From positions 1-64,000 of the forward strand of contig CAVSZO010000032.1 of the NCBI GenBank assembly GCA_963732335.1: a stretch of DNA of 64,000 bases. The letters run 5' to 3'. Positions 1 through 10,291 of the stretch are shown piece by piece. Both the position numbers and the translations under genes were made by a program. The notes below the pieces were generated by a model. It had not been told where the DNA came from and made no database searches. It was given only the letters and a program-made list of their open reading frames with translations. Every line of letters starts with the position of its first letter. The first letter of the stretch is position 1. Source of the DNA: Desertimonas sp963732335. Lineage in GTDB: Bacteria; Actinomycetota; Acidimicrobiia; Acidimicrobiales; Ilumatobacteraceae.

Positions 1-2
1 TC

Positions 3-180
3 GTCGTGGCGGCGCTCCTGCTCGTGCCATTCCTCGCGAGCCTGCGCACCGACACCGCTCGTCGGACCGACGTCGCCCAGTGGCGCCGGACGGTCACCCT
101 CGTCGCCGGCGCCATCGGCACCGCCATGCTCGCGCTCACCGGTGCGCCGCCTCTCGCCCCGCGCCATTCCGGTTTGCGGC
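3..180 (+). CDS. 3' part of a hydrophobic protein cut by the window edge
   Basis: The frame is open from the first bases and encodes two hydrophobic stretches (VVAALLLVPFLASL and TLVAGAIGTAMLALTG) separated by a charged segment, as in a membrane protein. The frame stays open to about 416, but beyond roughly 180 the residues become Arg/Pro-rich and no longer look membrane-like. The true stop is therefore unclear and an indel near 165-180 is possible. The family is not recognised and the part upstream of the window would be needed to name it. Confidence 0.3.
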
Positions 181-260
181 GGCCCGTGATCCGGGCTCGG
201 CCGGGCAAGGTGTCTTGGTCTCTGGCGAGTGTGTGTTGGCCGACCGAGCGGACTCGTCTC

Positions 261-917
261 CTAGCAGCGGCCTCTTTCAGCGAGGGCCCGCCGGCCGACC
301 ACCGAGACGGTGTCGCCTATGGCCGCACCGATGAGCGATCCGACGACCACATCACCGGGATAGTGCACTCCCGTGTGTACGCGCGAGTACCCAACGACGG
401 CGGCCAGGACCCGTAACGGAAGTCCGAGAAGGGGCCAATCGCTGGCGACGGCGTTGACGAATGCGAACGCTGACGCCGCATGTCCGGACGGAAACGATGA
501 CGATAACGGCATGTGCACCTGTCGCGACTGCGACACCTCTTGGCCAGCTCGGTCGGGTCGGGCTCGGCGGAACAGGTGCTTGCCGAGGAGGTTTACGCTC
601 GCCGACGTGATGGCGACCGCGCCCACGCCCACCATGGCGCTGCGCCGGCCTCGCCGGCCGCCCGCGGCGGCCAGTCCCGCCGCTGTGCCGATCCAGAGCT
701 TGGAGTGATCAGCAGCATCCGACACTCGCCGCAGCGCGGCATCGAGCGTCGCTGTCGGTGTTTGGGCGATGGCGGCGTACACCGCGCGGTCGAGGGCATC
801 GAACTCGTGCACGATCCGCAGCGCGACGGGTTTGATTGGTCCCGCTCCCGGCCGGCGCTCCAGGCGCTCGGCGACCGTCGCTCCCACCGTCGGATGGTCT
901 AGTTGGGAGTCGGTCAC
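261..917 (-). CDS. PAP2-family phosphatase (membrane lipid phosphatase)
   Basis: A 218-residue protein carries the three phosphatase motifs of the PAP2 superfamily in order: KHLFRRARP (K-x6-R-P type) near residue 113, SSFPSGHAAS near 140 and YSRVHTGVHYPGD near 177. The conserved Arg, His and Asp residues are all present. These enzymes dephosphorylate lipid phosphates such as phosphatidic acid or undecaprenyl diphosphate at the membrane. Hydrophobic stretches around residues 80-105 and 145-205 fit membrane helices. The N-terminal 55 residues are polar and may be cytosolic. The gene stands alone, with degraded sequence on its upstream side, so its substrate cannot be inferred from context. Confidence 0.88.
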   Translation of the reverse strand: MTDSQLDHPTVGATVAERLERRPGAGPIKPVALRIVHEFDALDRAVYAAIAQTPTATLDAALRRVSDAADHSKLWIGTAAGLAAAGGRRGRRSAMVGVGAVAITSASVNLLGKHLFRRARPDRAGQEVSQSRQVHMPLSSSFPSGHAASAFAFVNAVASDWPLLGLPLRVLAAVVGYSRVHTGVHYPGDVVVGSLIGAAIGDTVSVVGRRALAERGRC

Positions 918-980
918 CGCAGGCCCTCGGGTTCGGAGTTTAACCCGGACGAAAGCAGTCGGCGGCGAGGCGACCTCGAG

Positions 981-1043
981 TCACATGTCGGAGCCGCCGT
1001 TGACACCCCAGATCTGACCGGTAGGTAGGACGACGGCTCGGAT
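981..1043 (-). pseudogene. C-terminal remnant of a short-chain dehydrogenase (SDR)
   Basis: Reading the minus strand, about 20 codons end in PTGQIWGVNGGSDM and a TGA stop. This matches the characteristic C-terminus of classical SDR oxidoreductases (T-G-Q-x-x-x-V-x-G-G). No upstream SDR sequence (cofactor-binding TGxxxGxG or active-site YxxxK) could be found in any minus-strand frame up to 2 kb, so this is at best a small leftover of a deleted gene. The match is short, hence the modest confidence. Confidence 0.35.
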
Positions 1044-1999
1044 CCGGGCTCGGCGCTCCCACCATTGAAGAGGTCCCCGACTCAGACGAGCCCGATCGCG
1101 ACGTCGCCGTGACGGTTTATCGGACTGGTCGTGTACGTCGCCGTCACCGCGGGCGCCGTGATCCTCGTCGCTGTATGACTCGCGCTGCCGTCCCCGAGAC
1201 GCTGATCGTCAAGGCCGGTCTGGCCGCCGCATCGACCCTGGTCACGGCCCAACCTTCTCTTGCCGCAGCCGAAGCTCACCGAGCTGAACGGGCGTCCAAG
1301 TGTCGGGGTTCCGACCTCGTCCACTCCTTGACGATCGACGCCCGATGGCGCGAAGTTGCGAAGGAGAGACCACGGTTACCGAGCGGGCTAACTGAGGCGC
1401 GATAACGGCCCTTACGAGTGCGCCATAACAACGGCATGCGACCGGCCGTCGACACCTCATCACGCCGGTGACCGACGAGACTGTCCGGTCTATCGGACGC
1501 GCCCCGACTCGGCGTTCGGCGTGGTCATCGCATCGGCTCGGAGACTCTCGCTCTTCGCCGATGGCGACCGCTCGGTCCGCCACCTGTCGCGCATACCGCG
1601 TACCGAACCGCGCCCCTCGTCGTTTGGTAGCGCCATCAAGCCGGCGGTCGAGGACTCGGCTCGCTGGGATTACTGGCAGCAATTATCGGATGCCCGGTCC
1701 CGCGCGTTCCGTGTGGTTGAGCATCCGGATTCCGGCATCGCCTGTGGGTGAGTTCAGCTCCTGAGCGGCGCGTACCACGAAGGTCCTCCAACTTGTTCGG
1801 GTGGCCAGACCGGCGTGATCGGCGACGGCCCCCGCCTCGGCCATTGCTGATGCGCCGGCCCGCGTCGCTGAATGAAGTGCTCGGGTGATGATCGATCTGC
1901 CGTCATCGACTCCGACAGTCTCACCATGGACTTCCCTGAACGCGCTCCGATCGAGCGCGTCAGGGATGTATTCGAGTCCTTGGGCGTCCACTCAAGTGG
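1044..1999. other. About 1 kb without a supportable gene
   Basis: Several frames are open on both strands, the longest a 146-codon minus frame at 1242-1682 and a 102-codon minus frame at 1683-1991. Their translations are Arg/Ser/Pro-rich, show no domain I recognise and lack a good ribosome binding site. A plus-strand stretch at about 1106-1168 encodes a 20-residue hydrophobic peptide (GLVVYVAVTAGAVILVAV) before a stop, possibly the tail of a lost membrane protein. The stretch looks like decayed sequence. Confidence 0.5.
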
Positions 2000-2278
2000 C
2001 TAGAACGTCTCTAGATTGAGGGCCTCGAAGATCTCCGGCTCACCCGCGAGCTGAATTCCTGCCGCTGCCAGCTCCGGTTGCAGCTTCTCGCCGAACGCCT
2101 GAAGCTGCTCCCGCGACTCCCAGATTTCGCTGACGCGGACGTTCTGCTCGTCGCCAAAGGCGACGTGGATGAGACACCCCGCTGGAGGCCAATCGCCGGA
2201 ATTTTCGAGCGCAGAGTGAACGGAGTCGTACTGCTGCTTGGTCACGTTCGAGAGTGGAAAACGGACAACGATGCTCAT
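2000..2278 (-). CDS. Small ABM-like (antibiotic biosynthesis monooxygenase fold) protein
   Basis: A 92-residue protein starts MSIVVRFPLSN and contains the pattern VSEIWESREQLQAFGEKLQPEL, typical of dimeric alpha/beta-barrel proteins of the ABM type: a strand ending in EIWES, then a helix. The internal ATG was chosen because GGGAGGT lies just upstream; the frame stays open 58 codons further, but that extension is low-complexity. Homologues are stand-alone small oxygenases or stress proteins of unknown substrate. The gene is isolated between decayed regions, so a specific function cannot be assigned. Confidence 0.68.
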   Translation of the reverse strand: MSIVVRFPLSNVTKQQYDSVHSALENSGDWPPAGCLIHVAFGDEQNVRVSEIWESREQLQAFGEKLQPELAAAGIQLAGEPEIFEALNLETF

Positions 2279-2862
2279 GGTGACCTCCCGGGGTCTGGCA
2301 ATCGACCTTACAGCTACACAGTCAGAGTCCGTAGCCCGCGGGTCGGTACGAGCACCATGGCGCTCGGGCGCTGCGCTGGCATGTGAGCGGTCGAGCACGT
2401 CATCGTCGAAGGGAGTACACGGGTGGCTCGAGCAGATCGGTTCGTCGCTCACGATCGTTCGTACTCGCTCGCCGCGGCATCCCCACGGTCACCGATCCAC
2501 GCGAGGCACGCACCTCTGGCTATCGCAACTGCGGACGACCGAACGGCAATCCCGAACGGTGATGCGCGGCCCAGAGGTCCTCGAGAACTGCGTCACCGAC
2601 GGCGGGACACGTCCGGTCGCGGTGGTTGACACCGGAGACTTCGCACCGTTTCCCCGCGCCTCTTGAGGAGCACGCCCTTCGTCGACGAGCCGGGCGTCGA
2701 GCTCCTCACGCAAGGTGTCATGGCCCATGGCGCCGAGCTTGTCACCCGTGGCCTCCTCGACGACTGTGATCCTGCAGCGCGGTGATTGTCGGCGTTCCCG
2801 GACGCGGCGGCCGGCGTTGTCCCCGCGAATATCGGATGCCGGGCCGTGCGTGTTCTGTGCGC
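2279..2862. other. About 580 bp without a supportable gene
   Basis: Open frames here translate to Arg/Ser-rich sequence with no recognisable domain. I looked for the missing P-loop NTPase part of the downstream nSTAND protein and saw no Walker A or Walker B pattern in any plus-strand frame. The region is probably decayed or rearranged sequence. Confidence 0.5.
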
Positions 2863-5827
2863 ATGCGTCCGGGACCGGCCCTCGCCGAAGTGTGGGAACG
2901 CCGCGATGGCGAAACGCTGCGGGCCGCCAGCTACGTCGAGATCGGTGGACTCGCCGCCGCGGTCGAACGCCTCGGGCAACGAGCGATCGAGCGAGCCGGC
3001 ACGATGCCCGTCCGCGACGTGATGCTGCGGCTCGTCGACGTCACCGAGGACGGGGAGTGGGTTCGCCGGCGCGTCGAGCGCGGACGAGCTGTCTGCCCAG
3101 CTGGGGCCGGCCCTCGATGCGTTGGTTGACGAGCGCCTCGTCGTCCGTGACGGCGAAAGCGTCGACGTCGTCCACGAAGTCGTGTTCCGCGCCTGGGCGC
3201 AGCTCGAGGGTTGGCTCGAGAACGCCCGCGCCGACCTCGTGCTCGATCGTGAGCTGCGCGCCGCGGCGAGAGCCTGGGACTCCGACGGCCGCGCCAACGA
3301 CGACGTCCTGCGCGGCGCCCGACTCGCCACCGCCATCGAATTCGTCGCGACGCACACCGAACTTCCACCGGTTGTCGCCGAGTTCGTCGCCGCCAGCCAG
3401 CTGGCCGCCACCCGCGAGCAACGCGAGGTCGAGACCCGACTGCAACGTGAGGTGCGCAACCGCAGACGCCTCGGCCGCGCCCTCGTTGCCTCCGGCTTGC
3501 TTCTCGTCGTCGCCCTCGTCGGCGGCGTCCTCGCCATCGCAGCCCAACGGCGCGCCGACGACGCGGCGGCGCTCGCCGAGCAGCGTCAAAGCGAGGCCGA
3601 GGCCGAGCGAGACAGCGCCCAGGTGGAACGGTTGGTCGTCGAATCAGGAGCGCTCGTCGACAGCAACCTTGACCGCGCCCTGCTGCTGGCCGTCGAGGCG
3701 AACCGCCGCGAAGACAGCCCCGAAACCCGGGGGGCGTTGTTGACTGCCCTGCACCCCAATGAGGGCTCGGCGCGGGCTGGGGCAGCGCTCGCCGAGCCCG
3801 CGTTCACCAACTCGGCGTTCCTCGGCTTCCTCGCTGGACCACAGCGACTGCAGTTGAGCGTCGACGTCAGCGGCGACGGCGGCATCCTCGCCAGCGCCGG
3901 TTTCGCCGGCCCAGTCCCGCTCGAGGGCATGGTCGTCGTCTACGACACGGCGACGACGACCGAGATCGGCAGGATCACTGCGAACAGCCCGTTCACCGCC
4001 CTCGACGTCAGCGACGACGGCCGATATGTGCTGGCCCACACCCACGTCGAGGTGTACCTCTTCGATACGTCGTCGCGGACAGCGGTCAAGCTGCCGGTAC
4101 CGCGTCCGTCCGCAGACATGGCGGAGGTCGACGAAGGTGGAACGTCGATCGCCAGGGCGTTGCTGCGACCCGGCGGCGAACAATTCGTCGTCGTCACCAG
4201 CGACGGCGTGATGACGCTGTGGGACCGCACGGGTACCTCCCCGGTCGACGCCACACTGCCGAACGCACCGTCCGGCTACGTCGACTGGAGAGTTCCTGCC
4301 GCCGAGGGCCTCGTCCACCTCCAACCCGACGGCACGCTTCGCATCGTCGAAACCCGAGACGACGGGATGGCGGTGCGTGTACTGGGACATCGACCGGGGC
4401 GAGGCAGTGCGCACCATCCAGTTGAAGGAACCCGGCGTGCCAATCACGCAGGTTGCCGAGTCTCCAGATGGAGCGTTCCTCGCCGGGCAGGATCTCTACG
4501 GCAGGCTGTTCGTCTGGGACCTGGCGACTGGCGAGCTGATCGGCGATCCCGTCGACCGTCCCGACCTCGCCGAGGACGGTCGCCTTCCATCCAGCCGTGC
4601 CGACGATGCTCACGATCGGGCTCGCCGAGGGCGGAATCGCCTTCTACGACGTCAGCACCGAGCGGCAGGTGGGGGATCCGCTGATGGGCCACGGCACGAG
4701 CGATCCGGGCCGTCGCCTTCACCACCGATGGCCGTCACATGTTCAGCGTCGGTGACCGCGGGCTCGTCGGACGCTGGGGTGTCGGCGGTGCCGGAGGGCT
4801 CCTCGATCGCCACCTCGCCCACGGCGTGAGCCGCCCCGAGTCCTCTGTGGACGGTTCGCGGATGCTGGTGACCGTCAACGGCGATCGGTTGGAGGTCCGC
4901 GACGGCGCCGATCCGAGCCGCCCCGGCGTGGAGATCCACGGTCCACGCGGGACGCCCGTGCTCACGCAACCGGAGTTCTACGACCTCAGTGACGACGGCT
5001 CGGCCGTCGTAGCGGTCGCGGCCGGACAAACGCCGACCGTCTACGTCGTCGACGCCGCGACCGGGCAAACGACATGGTCGAGCACCGACCTGGACTCGAC
5101 CGGCGACTCTCCGCCCCTCGTCACGCTCAGCCCCGACGGCGCTCGCGTCCTCGTCGCCGACCGTGGCTGGAACCGGCTGCGTATGTGGGACGTGGCCACG
5201 GGCGCGCTGGCAGGCGAGGTGGCGGTCGCCGATGTTGAGGCGACGTCCACTCCTTTCAACGGCCGCCCCCGGTTCAGCCCCGACCGGCGCTATGTCGACG
5301 TGGTCACCCTTGGCAGCATCGCTCGTCTGTCCGCAACCGACCTGCACCCGGTACAGGTCGTCGCCGCGCCGTTCCAGCTCCAAGGCGAGGTCGGTCATCT
5401 GCCCACAACCCAGGACGTCGTCGTTTCCGGCAGCACCGGCCGGCTGGCGCGCGTGGACATGACCAACGGTGAGGTGGTCGCCACCGGCCAGTCGCCGGAC
5501 CCCTCTGGCCTGTTCGGTGTCGCCGTGTCGCCGGACGGCTCCCTCGTCGTCTCGCTCCTAATCTCCTCGTACCGCCTGGCCGTCTTCGACGCCGCGACAT
5601 TGCAGCCGATCGGCGAGCCGATCCCGGTCGGCGACCAACTCTTCGTGCCCCAGTTCACTCCGCAGGGACTCCTCGGCAACGGCCTCAACAACGACCTCAC
5701 CCGCTGGGACATGAACCCGGCCTCGTGGCTCCGCACCGCATGCACCGCCGCCGGCCGCAACCTCACCGAAGAGGAGTGGACCCAATTCCTCGGACCCGAC
5801 GAGCCCTACCGAGAGACCTGCGAGTGA
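2863..5827 (+). pseudogene. 5'-truncated nSTAND NTPase / WD40 beta-propeller protein
   Basis: Homology begins at ALAEVWERRDGETLR, the helical region after the ATPase of large nSTAND signalling proteins, and continues through HEVVFRAWAQLEGWLE. A transmembrane helix follows (ASGLLLVVALVGGVLAIAA, coded near 3490-3545), then a coiled coil (ADDAAALAEQRQSEAEAERD) and a WD40 propeller with repeats such as VYDTATTTEIG, FVWDLATGELIG and MWDVATGALAGE, ending ETCE. The NACHT/AAA module with Walker A/B is absent, so the gene is truncated rather than only frameshifted. Four frame changes (about 3100, 4375, 4575 and 4700), each one extra base, look like sequencing errors. Family members act as sensor-effector or regulatory proteins in actinobacteria; this copy could not hydrolyse ATP. 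Confidence 0.75.
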
Positions 5828-6427
5828 CCGATCCTCGGCGGGAGGTTCGCAGTCGACAACGTCACGATGGCCGAGGTCGCTGTGTCGATGAACGTTGCCG
5901 GTCAGCTTCCACGCCAACTGCGGGAACTGCCTCCGGCGACGGCGATCAGCAGGGTGACGGTCGAACGTGAGAATTTGAATCTGCGTACCGAGCCATCGGT
6001 CGGCACCCGCGCCAAGCAATCTTGCTTCGCTCGCAGACACGCCCAGATTCGGCAGAGATCCGCACTGGTCGAGCTCGGACATGATGAACTCGTCGCGGGG
6101 CGCCTGACGGTTGCGGCGAGGACCACCGCACGGACACGGCCTGCCGACCGAACGTCGCGCTCGGCGCGTTCGATTGCGGGCGGACACTGGACGGTCGTCG
6201 CCTCGCGGACGCGCCGGCGGTTGACGGCTTCCACGCGCCAGCCACGCCGAGCCCTCTCGTTCCGTGTGGCCACAGGCCCCGCCTCGATGATCATCTGGGG
6301 GCCGGTGGACGCGGGTGCGTATGGGTGATACCACGACATACCACTACGTTTCGCTCGCCTTAGCCGGGACGTCCGCAGCGCTACAGTCCGGCATCGGCAA
6401 ACGGTCAGCGTAGTAGAGGAGACGAGA
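5828..6427. other. 600-bp intergenic region
   Basis: No gene is supported. A long minus-strand frame covers it, but its translation is Arg-rich and unlike any family I know. The right end holds the 5' region of the next gene, with ribosome binding site GAGGAGACGAGA directly before ATG 6428. A short direct repeat ATACCAC occurs twice at about 6331-6345; it could be a regulator site, but nothing supports that beyond the repetition. Confidence 0.45.
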
Positions 6428-7160
6428 ATGGCTGCTGAGACCCCGACGATCGTCCTGGTCCACGGTGCGTGGGCCGACGCGACTGGCTTCGACGCCGAGA
6501 TCCGTGCCCTCCGGGACCGCGGGTATTCCGTCATCGGGTTCGGCAACCCGCTTCGGGACCTCGCTGGCGACGCCGCGTACCTGGCCGAGTTCCTGCGGAC
6601 CCTTAACGGGCCGATCGTGCTCGTCGGCCACTCCTACGGCGGCAATGTGATCTCGACCGCCGCGATCGGCAACGTGCAGGTCCAGGCGCTCGTCTACTTC
6701 AATGGCTGGATGTGCGACGTGGGCGAGAGCCAGCAGCAGCTCCTCGAGAAGTTCGAAGGCAGTCTGGTGGGGCCTTCGATCAGGCCGGTTCCGTTCACCA
6801 GCGCCGACGGGAGCGAGGGCATCGACCTCTACCTCGCTCCCGAGGCGTTCCACGAAGCCTTCGCCGCCGACGTCGATCCTGAGACGGCCGCAGTGATGGC
6901 CGCGGCACAGCGGCCCTACGCCGCCGCTGCGTTCGCAGCCACGCCGGCTTCCCCGCCAGCGTGGAAGACACTGCCGTCCTGGTATTTGCTCGGTACCGAG
7001 GACAAGGCGATCCCGCCGGCGCTGCAACGGTTCATGGCCGAACGCGCGAAACGCGACGATCGTGGAGGTTACGGCTTCGCACGTGTCGTTCGTGTCCCAG
7101 CCCGAGGCTGCGACCCAACTCATCCTGCAGGCCGTCGAGGCGACAGCCGCAACTGGCTGA
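6428..7160 (+). CDS. Alpha/beta-fold hydrolase (EstC/MenH-like)
   Basis: The translation starts MAAETPTIVLVHGAWADATGF, with the HGAW oxyanion motif. It has the nucleophile elbow GHSYGG near residue 66, the acid region LLGTEDKAIPP and the catalytic His in ASHVSFVSQP close to the C-terminus. This subgroup (about 240 residues) contains esterases and salicylate-esterase-like hydrolases of small substrates. One extra base in the A-run at about 7048 moves the last 35 codons to another frame; with it removed the gene is 243 codons and ends at TGA 7158-7160. A good ribosome binding site precedes the ATG. Nothing adjacent hints at the substrate. Confidence 0.85.
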
Positions 7161-7242
7161 CGATCGCTCGTCTCGGCACACTCGGCGGGTTGACGCGCCG
7201 TGTGCGTCTCCTGCCGCCGGTCGCGGACGTCCGAACCAATCG

Positions 7243-7455
7243 TCAGTAGCCGTGCTCAGCGAGGAGTTCACGCAGCTCTGCCTCGTGCTCCGCGGCGACA
7301 AGTAGGGCACTCGTGCCGAGCGCGAACGCGGCACCCGTCTCTGGGTGCTCGTTGCGAAGCAGTTGGACGCGTAGACCGGCAGCCTCGGCCTCCTGTGCGA
7401 TCAGCTCGGCCTGCAAGATCGAAACACCGAGCTCGATACGAACGACGTCGCTCAC
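7243..7455 (-). CDS. Small DUF2007-like putative signal-transducing protein
   Basis: A 70-residue protein reads VSDVVRIELGVSILQAELIAQE, then LRVQLLRNEHPE and SALLVAAEHEAELRELL. This is the layout of the DUF2007 family: a strand, a helix that positions the protein as an 'inheritor' of a cofactor-less ferredoxin-like fold, and a terminal helix. The GTG start at 7455 was preferred over a longer in-frame extension because conservation begins there. The function of the family is unknown; members are small cytosolic proteins found next to many unrelated genes. Confidence 0.6.
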   Translation of the reverse strand: MSDVVRIELGVSILQAELIAQEAEAAGLRVQLLRNEHPETGAAFALGTSALLVAAEHEAELRELLAEHGY

Positions 7456-7778
7456 GATGCCAACGTACCGCTCATCGGACGTCCCCGAACGCCAGCACGG
7501 CTGCACGCCGAGCGACCACGAGGGGGCCGCGGACGCTTGCCGTCGCGAGCGCACCGACTCGGCGATCGGCGCTAGGGCGACGGCGCGATGTTGAGGGTCT
7601 CGGCACCGAGCGACAGCCAGGGCGACGCCCTTCGGGCCGGTGCCAAAGGGTCAGCATTCAGCCGGTGTTGACAGCCCGAACGAGGGCCGGAGCGTTCGGT
7701 CGCGGAAGGACATGAGATGTTGACGCGCTCACCGACGTCTTCGGCAGGCGATCGCTCTTGCTGGCGATAATTCGAAGA

Positions 7779-7821
7779 GTCGCGTATCACGACCAGCGAA
7801 GGTCGCGTATCACGATCAGCC
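7779..7821. repeat. Two-copy 23-bp tandem repeat
   Basis: The unit starting GTCGCGTATCACGACCAGC at 7779 recurs 23 bases later with one C-to-T difference (GTCGCGTATCACGATCAGC). The second copy is incomplete at its end. It lies in non-coding sequence; no role is apparent. Confidence 0.6.
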
Positions 7822-8024
7822 AGCGCGGCTAACGCGTCTCTGCGGCGCGGACCCTCCACTGAGCCGAGACCATCGGCGCTGCTCGCGTGGCGAAGTCCAG
7901 GTTCGACGTCCAGAACCAGCGCGGCTGTCAGGCCCACGCCGAAGGGCGCGTGGGGAGTTCCGGTCCCGAGATCACCGCCGCGTGCTGACGGGGACGGCCG
8001 CCGGCCGGCGCGGCGCCCAGAACG

Positions 8025-8171
8025 TCACCTGCTGAGCGCATCGCCGCTACCTTGAGGTCGCATTTGATCGGGGTCGCCACCGCAATAGAGGGCGTCCGCG
8101 TGCCAGGCGGGACGCGGTGACAGCTCGGTCGCTTCGGGCGGGACGATTCGCTCGCCCTGGCGGTCGATGCT
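8025..8171 (-). pseudogene. Possible fragment of a WhiB-like protein
   Basis: A minus-strand frame of 48 codons reads ERIVPPEATELSPRPAWHADALYC and stops shortly after. The PxWxADALC pattern resembles the first cysteine region of WhiB iron-sulfur regulators of actinobacteria. The remaining three cysteines and the basic tail are missing. The match rests on about ten residues and may be accidental. Confidence 0.22.
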
Positions 8172-8237
8172 GGGAAACGGGTCAGGCGGCGAAGCGGTCG
8201 ATGGCAGCCAGCGGGCCGGATCGACCGATGTACCGGC

Positions 8238-8573
8238 TCACGGGATGGCGATGAGCGTCTCGCGGGTGGACGTGACGTCGACGCCGGTGCCGCCGTTGCA
8301 GCTGTCGGTGTTGGCGCCGCAGATCAACGTGTCGTTGCCGGCGAGCCCATCGAGCCGGTTCGACACGCTGTTGCCGACCAACGTATCGCCGAGCGGGGAG
8401 CCGACCAGGTTCTCCACCGCGCTGAACGTGTCCGCACCTTCGCCGGACGCCGCGTTCGACGTCACGCTGGCGCTCACCACCGTCACCGAGACCGAGAACG
8501 TCGCCGATCGACCCCGTCCTGACCGAACAAACGAATCATTGCCGGTACGGCCACGCAACCTGTCGTTCCCCAC
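8238..8573 (-). pseudogene. C-terminal fragment of an RTX (hemolysin-type Ca-binding) protein
   Basis: The minus-strand frame contains the glycine-rich nonapeptide repeats of RTX proteins: GNDRLRGRTGNDSF, then SGEGADTFSAVENLVGS, GDTLVGNSVSNRLDGLAGNDTL and NGGTGVD, ending ETLIAIP and TGA. Intact homologues carry many more repeats and an N-terminal enzymatic or adhesive region, which is missing here. Several repeats are blurred (RSGRGRSATF replaces the usual DGGDGVDTATY). The upstream frame breaks at about 8573. This is most likely the tail of a decayed secreted protein. Confidence 0.65.
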
Positions 8574-8699
8574 ACCACCGACGAGCCAGGGCAGACGACC
8601 TGGTCATTTGCTTTCACTACGGATCGGCCGTCGAGTCGGGGGCCGCATGCGCCCGCTGCCACTCGTCTCTTCAAGGCTGCTGTAGCTTGACGGAATCAC

Positions 8700-8713
8700 T
8701 GTGAACGTTCACA
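8700..8713. promoter_or_regulatory. LacI-type operator palindrome upstream of the arabinofuranosidase gene
   Basis: TGTGAACGTTCACA is a perfect 14-bp palindrome with the central CG of LacI/GalR-family operators. It sits 38 bp before the GTG start of the GH51 gene, a typical place for repression of a sugar-hydrolase promoter. The matching regulator is not adjacent; the LacI protein at 21.8 kb has a different palindrome next to it. Confidence 0.6.
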
Positions 8714-8751
8714 ATCGACGGCGCTGAGGCGCTACCACGGAGGTCGCAGTC

Positions 8752-10283
8752 GTGAGCCGCCATCAAACCCCGCTCGCCGCCCGTGTCGTGGTCGATCCCG
8801 CGGCACAGGTCGCGCCGGTCAAGCGCCGGTTGTTCGGCTCGTTCGTCGAACACCTCGGGCGCTGCGTGTACACCGGGATCTACGAGCCCGGCCACCCGAC
8901 GGCCGACGAGGACGGGTTTCGCGGCGACGTCCTCGCCCTCACGCAGGAGCTCGGCGTCTCGGTGGTGCGCTATCCGGGCGGCAACTTCGTCTCCAACTAC
9001 CGCTGGGAGGACGGCGTCGGGCCGCGTGAGCACCGTCCGGTGCGCCGCGACCTCGCCTGGCGCACCATCGAGACCAACGAGATCGGCGTCGACGAGTTCA
9101 TCAAGTGGACCGGCCGGGCCGGTGTCGAGCCGATGCTCGCCGTCAACCTCGGCACCCGCGGGATCGCCGAGGCGCTCGATCTGCTGGAGTACGCCGACCA
9201 CCCAGCCGGCACGACGCTGTCGGAGCAGCGCGTCGCCAACGGTGCTCCCGATCCCCACGGGGTTCGGTTGTGGTGCCTCGGCAATGAGCTCGACGGGCCG
9301 TGGCAGACCGGACACAAGACCGCAGCGGAGTACGGGCGGCTCGCCGCCGAGACGGCGCGGGCGATGCGCCAGGCGGAGCCCGACCTCGAGCTCGTGGCGT
9401 GTGGCAGCTCCCACTCGTCGATGCCAACGTTCGGGTCGTGGGAGGCGACGGTGCTCGAAGAGGCCTACGACGTGGTGGACTACATATCGCTTCACGCCTA
9501 CTACGAAGAACACGACGGCGATCCCGGCAGCTTCCTCGCCTCGGCGGTCGACATGGATCGCTTCATCGACGCTGTGACCGCCACCGCCGACTACGTGCGC
9601 GCCAAACTCGGCGCGAGCAAGCGCATCGACCTCTCGTTCGACGAGTGGAACGTGTGGTACCTCAGCCGGTTCCAGCACGATGGCCCGGAGCCAGGGTGGC
9701 CCGTCGCGCCGCGGCTGATCGAGGATCGCTACAGCGTCACCGACGCGGTGGTCGTCGGCAATCTGCTGATCGCGCTGCTGCGGCACGCCGACCGAGTCGC
9801 CGTCGCCTGCCTGGCGCAGCTCGTCAACGTGATCGCACCGATGATGACCGAGCCCGGCGGGCCGGCGTGGCGGCAGACGACCTTCCACCCGTTCGCCGCG
9901 ACCCGCGCTATGCCCGTGGCGACGTCTTGCGCCTATCGATGGACGCGCCGAACTACGAGACGGAGCGGTTCGGCGAGGTGCCGCTCGTCGACGCCGTCGC
10001 TACCCGCGACGACGCCGGCGCCGTGCTGTTCGTCGTCAACCGCTCGCTCGATGCCCCGGTGCAGTTGGCCGTCGACACACGGCCGCTCGGCGCCGAAATC
10101 GCTGTCATAGAGTGCCTCCAGATCGCCGACGCGGACCGCCACGCCAGCAACACCGCCGCCGACCCCGACCGCGTGCACCCGCGCGCAGTGTCGTTGCCAC
10201 CACCCCACGTCAACGGCGAGATCGATGTTCCGTTGCCACCCGTGTCTTGGACGATGGTTCGCCTCGCTTCGGCCGGAAGCTGA
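8752..10283 (+). CDS. abfA: Alpha-L-arabinofuranosidase, glycoside hydrolase family 51
   Basis: The protein (about 510 residues) matches intracellular GH51 enzymes that release L-arabinose from arabino-oligosaccharides. Visible landmarks are FGSFVEHLGRCVYTGIYEP near the N-terminus, LWCLGNELDGPWQ with the acid/base Glu near residue 173, and LSFDEWNVWY with the nucleophile Glu near 295. The C-terminal beta-sandwich ends VSWTMVRLASAGS. No signal peptide is seen. GTG 8752 is preceded by GGAGG. One missing base at about 9910 shifts the last 125 codons; homology continues across it, so it is probably a sequencing error. The operator just upstream suggests control by a LacI-type arabinose regulator. 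Confidence 0.9.
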
Positions 10284-10291
10284 TCTCGCCG

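Larger units (their letters stand above)
7456..8237. other. About 780 bp largely without genes
   Basis: The region contains a short tandem repeat at 7779-7821 and a possible WhiB-like fragment at 8025-8171 (both listed separately). A 121-codon minus frame at 7572-7937 is open but shows no recognisable domain and no ribosome binding site. It looks like decayed sequence continuous with the gene-poor first 8 kb. Confidence 0.45.

Noticed and set aside
1242..1682. 146-codon minus-strand frame
   Set aside because: No recognisable domain, Arg-rich composition typical of shadow frames in high-G+C DNA, and no ribosome binding site.
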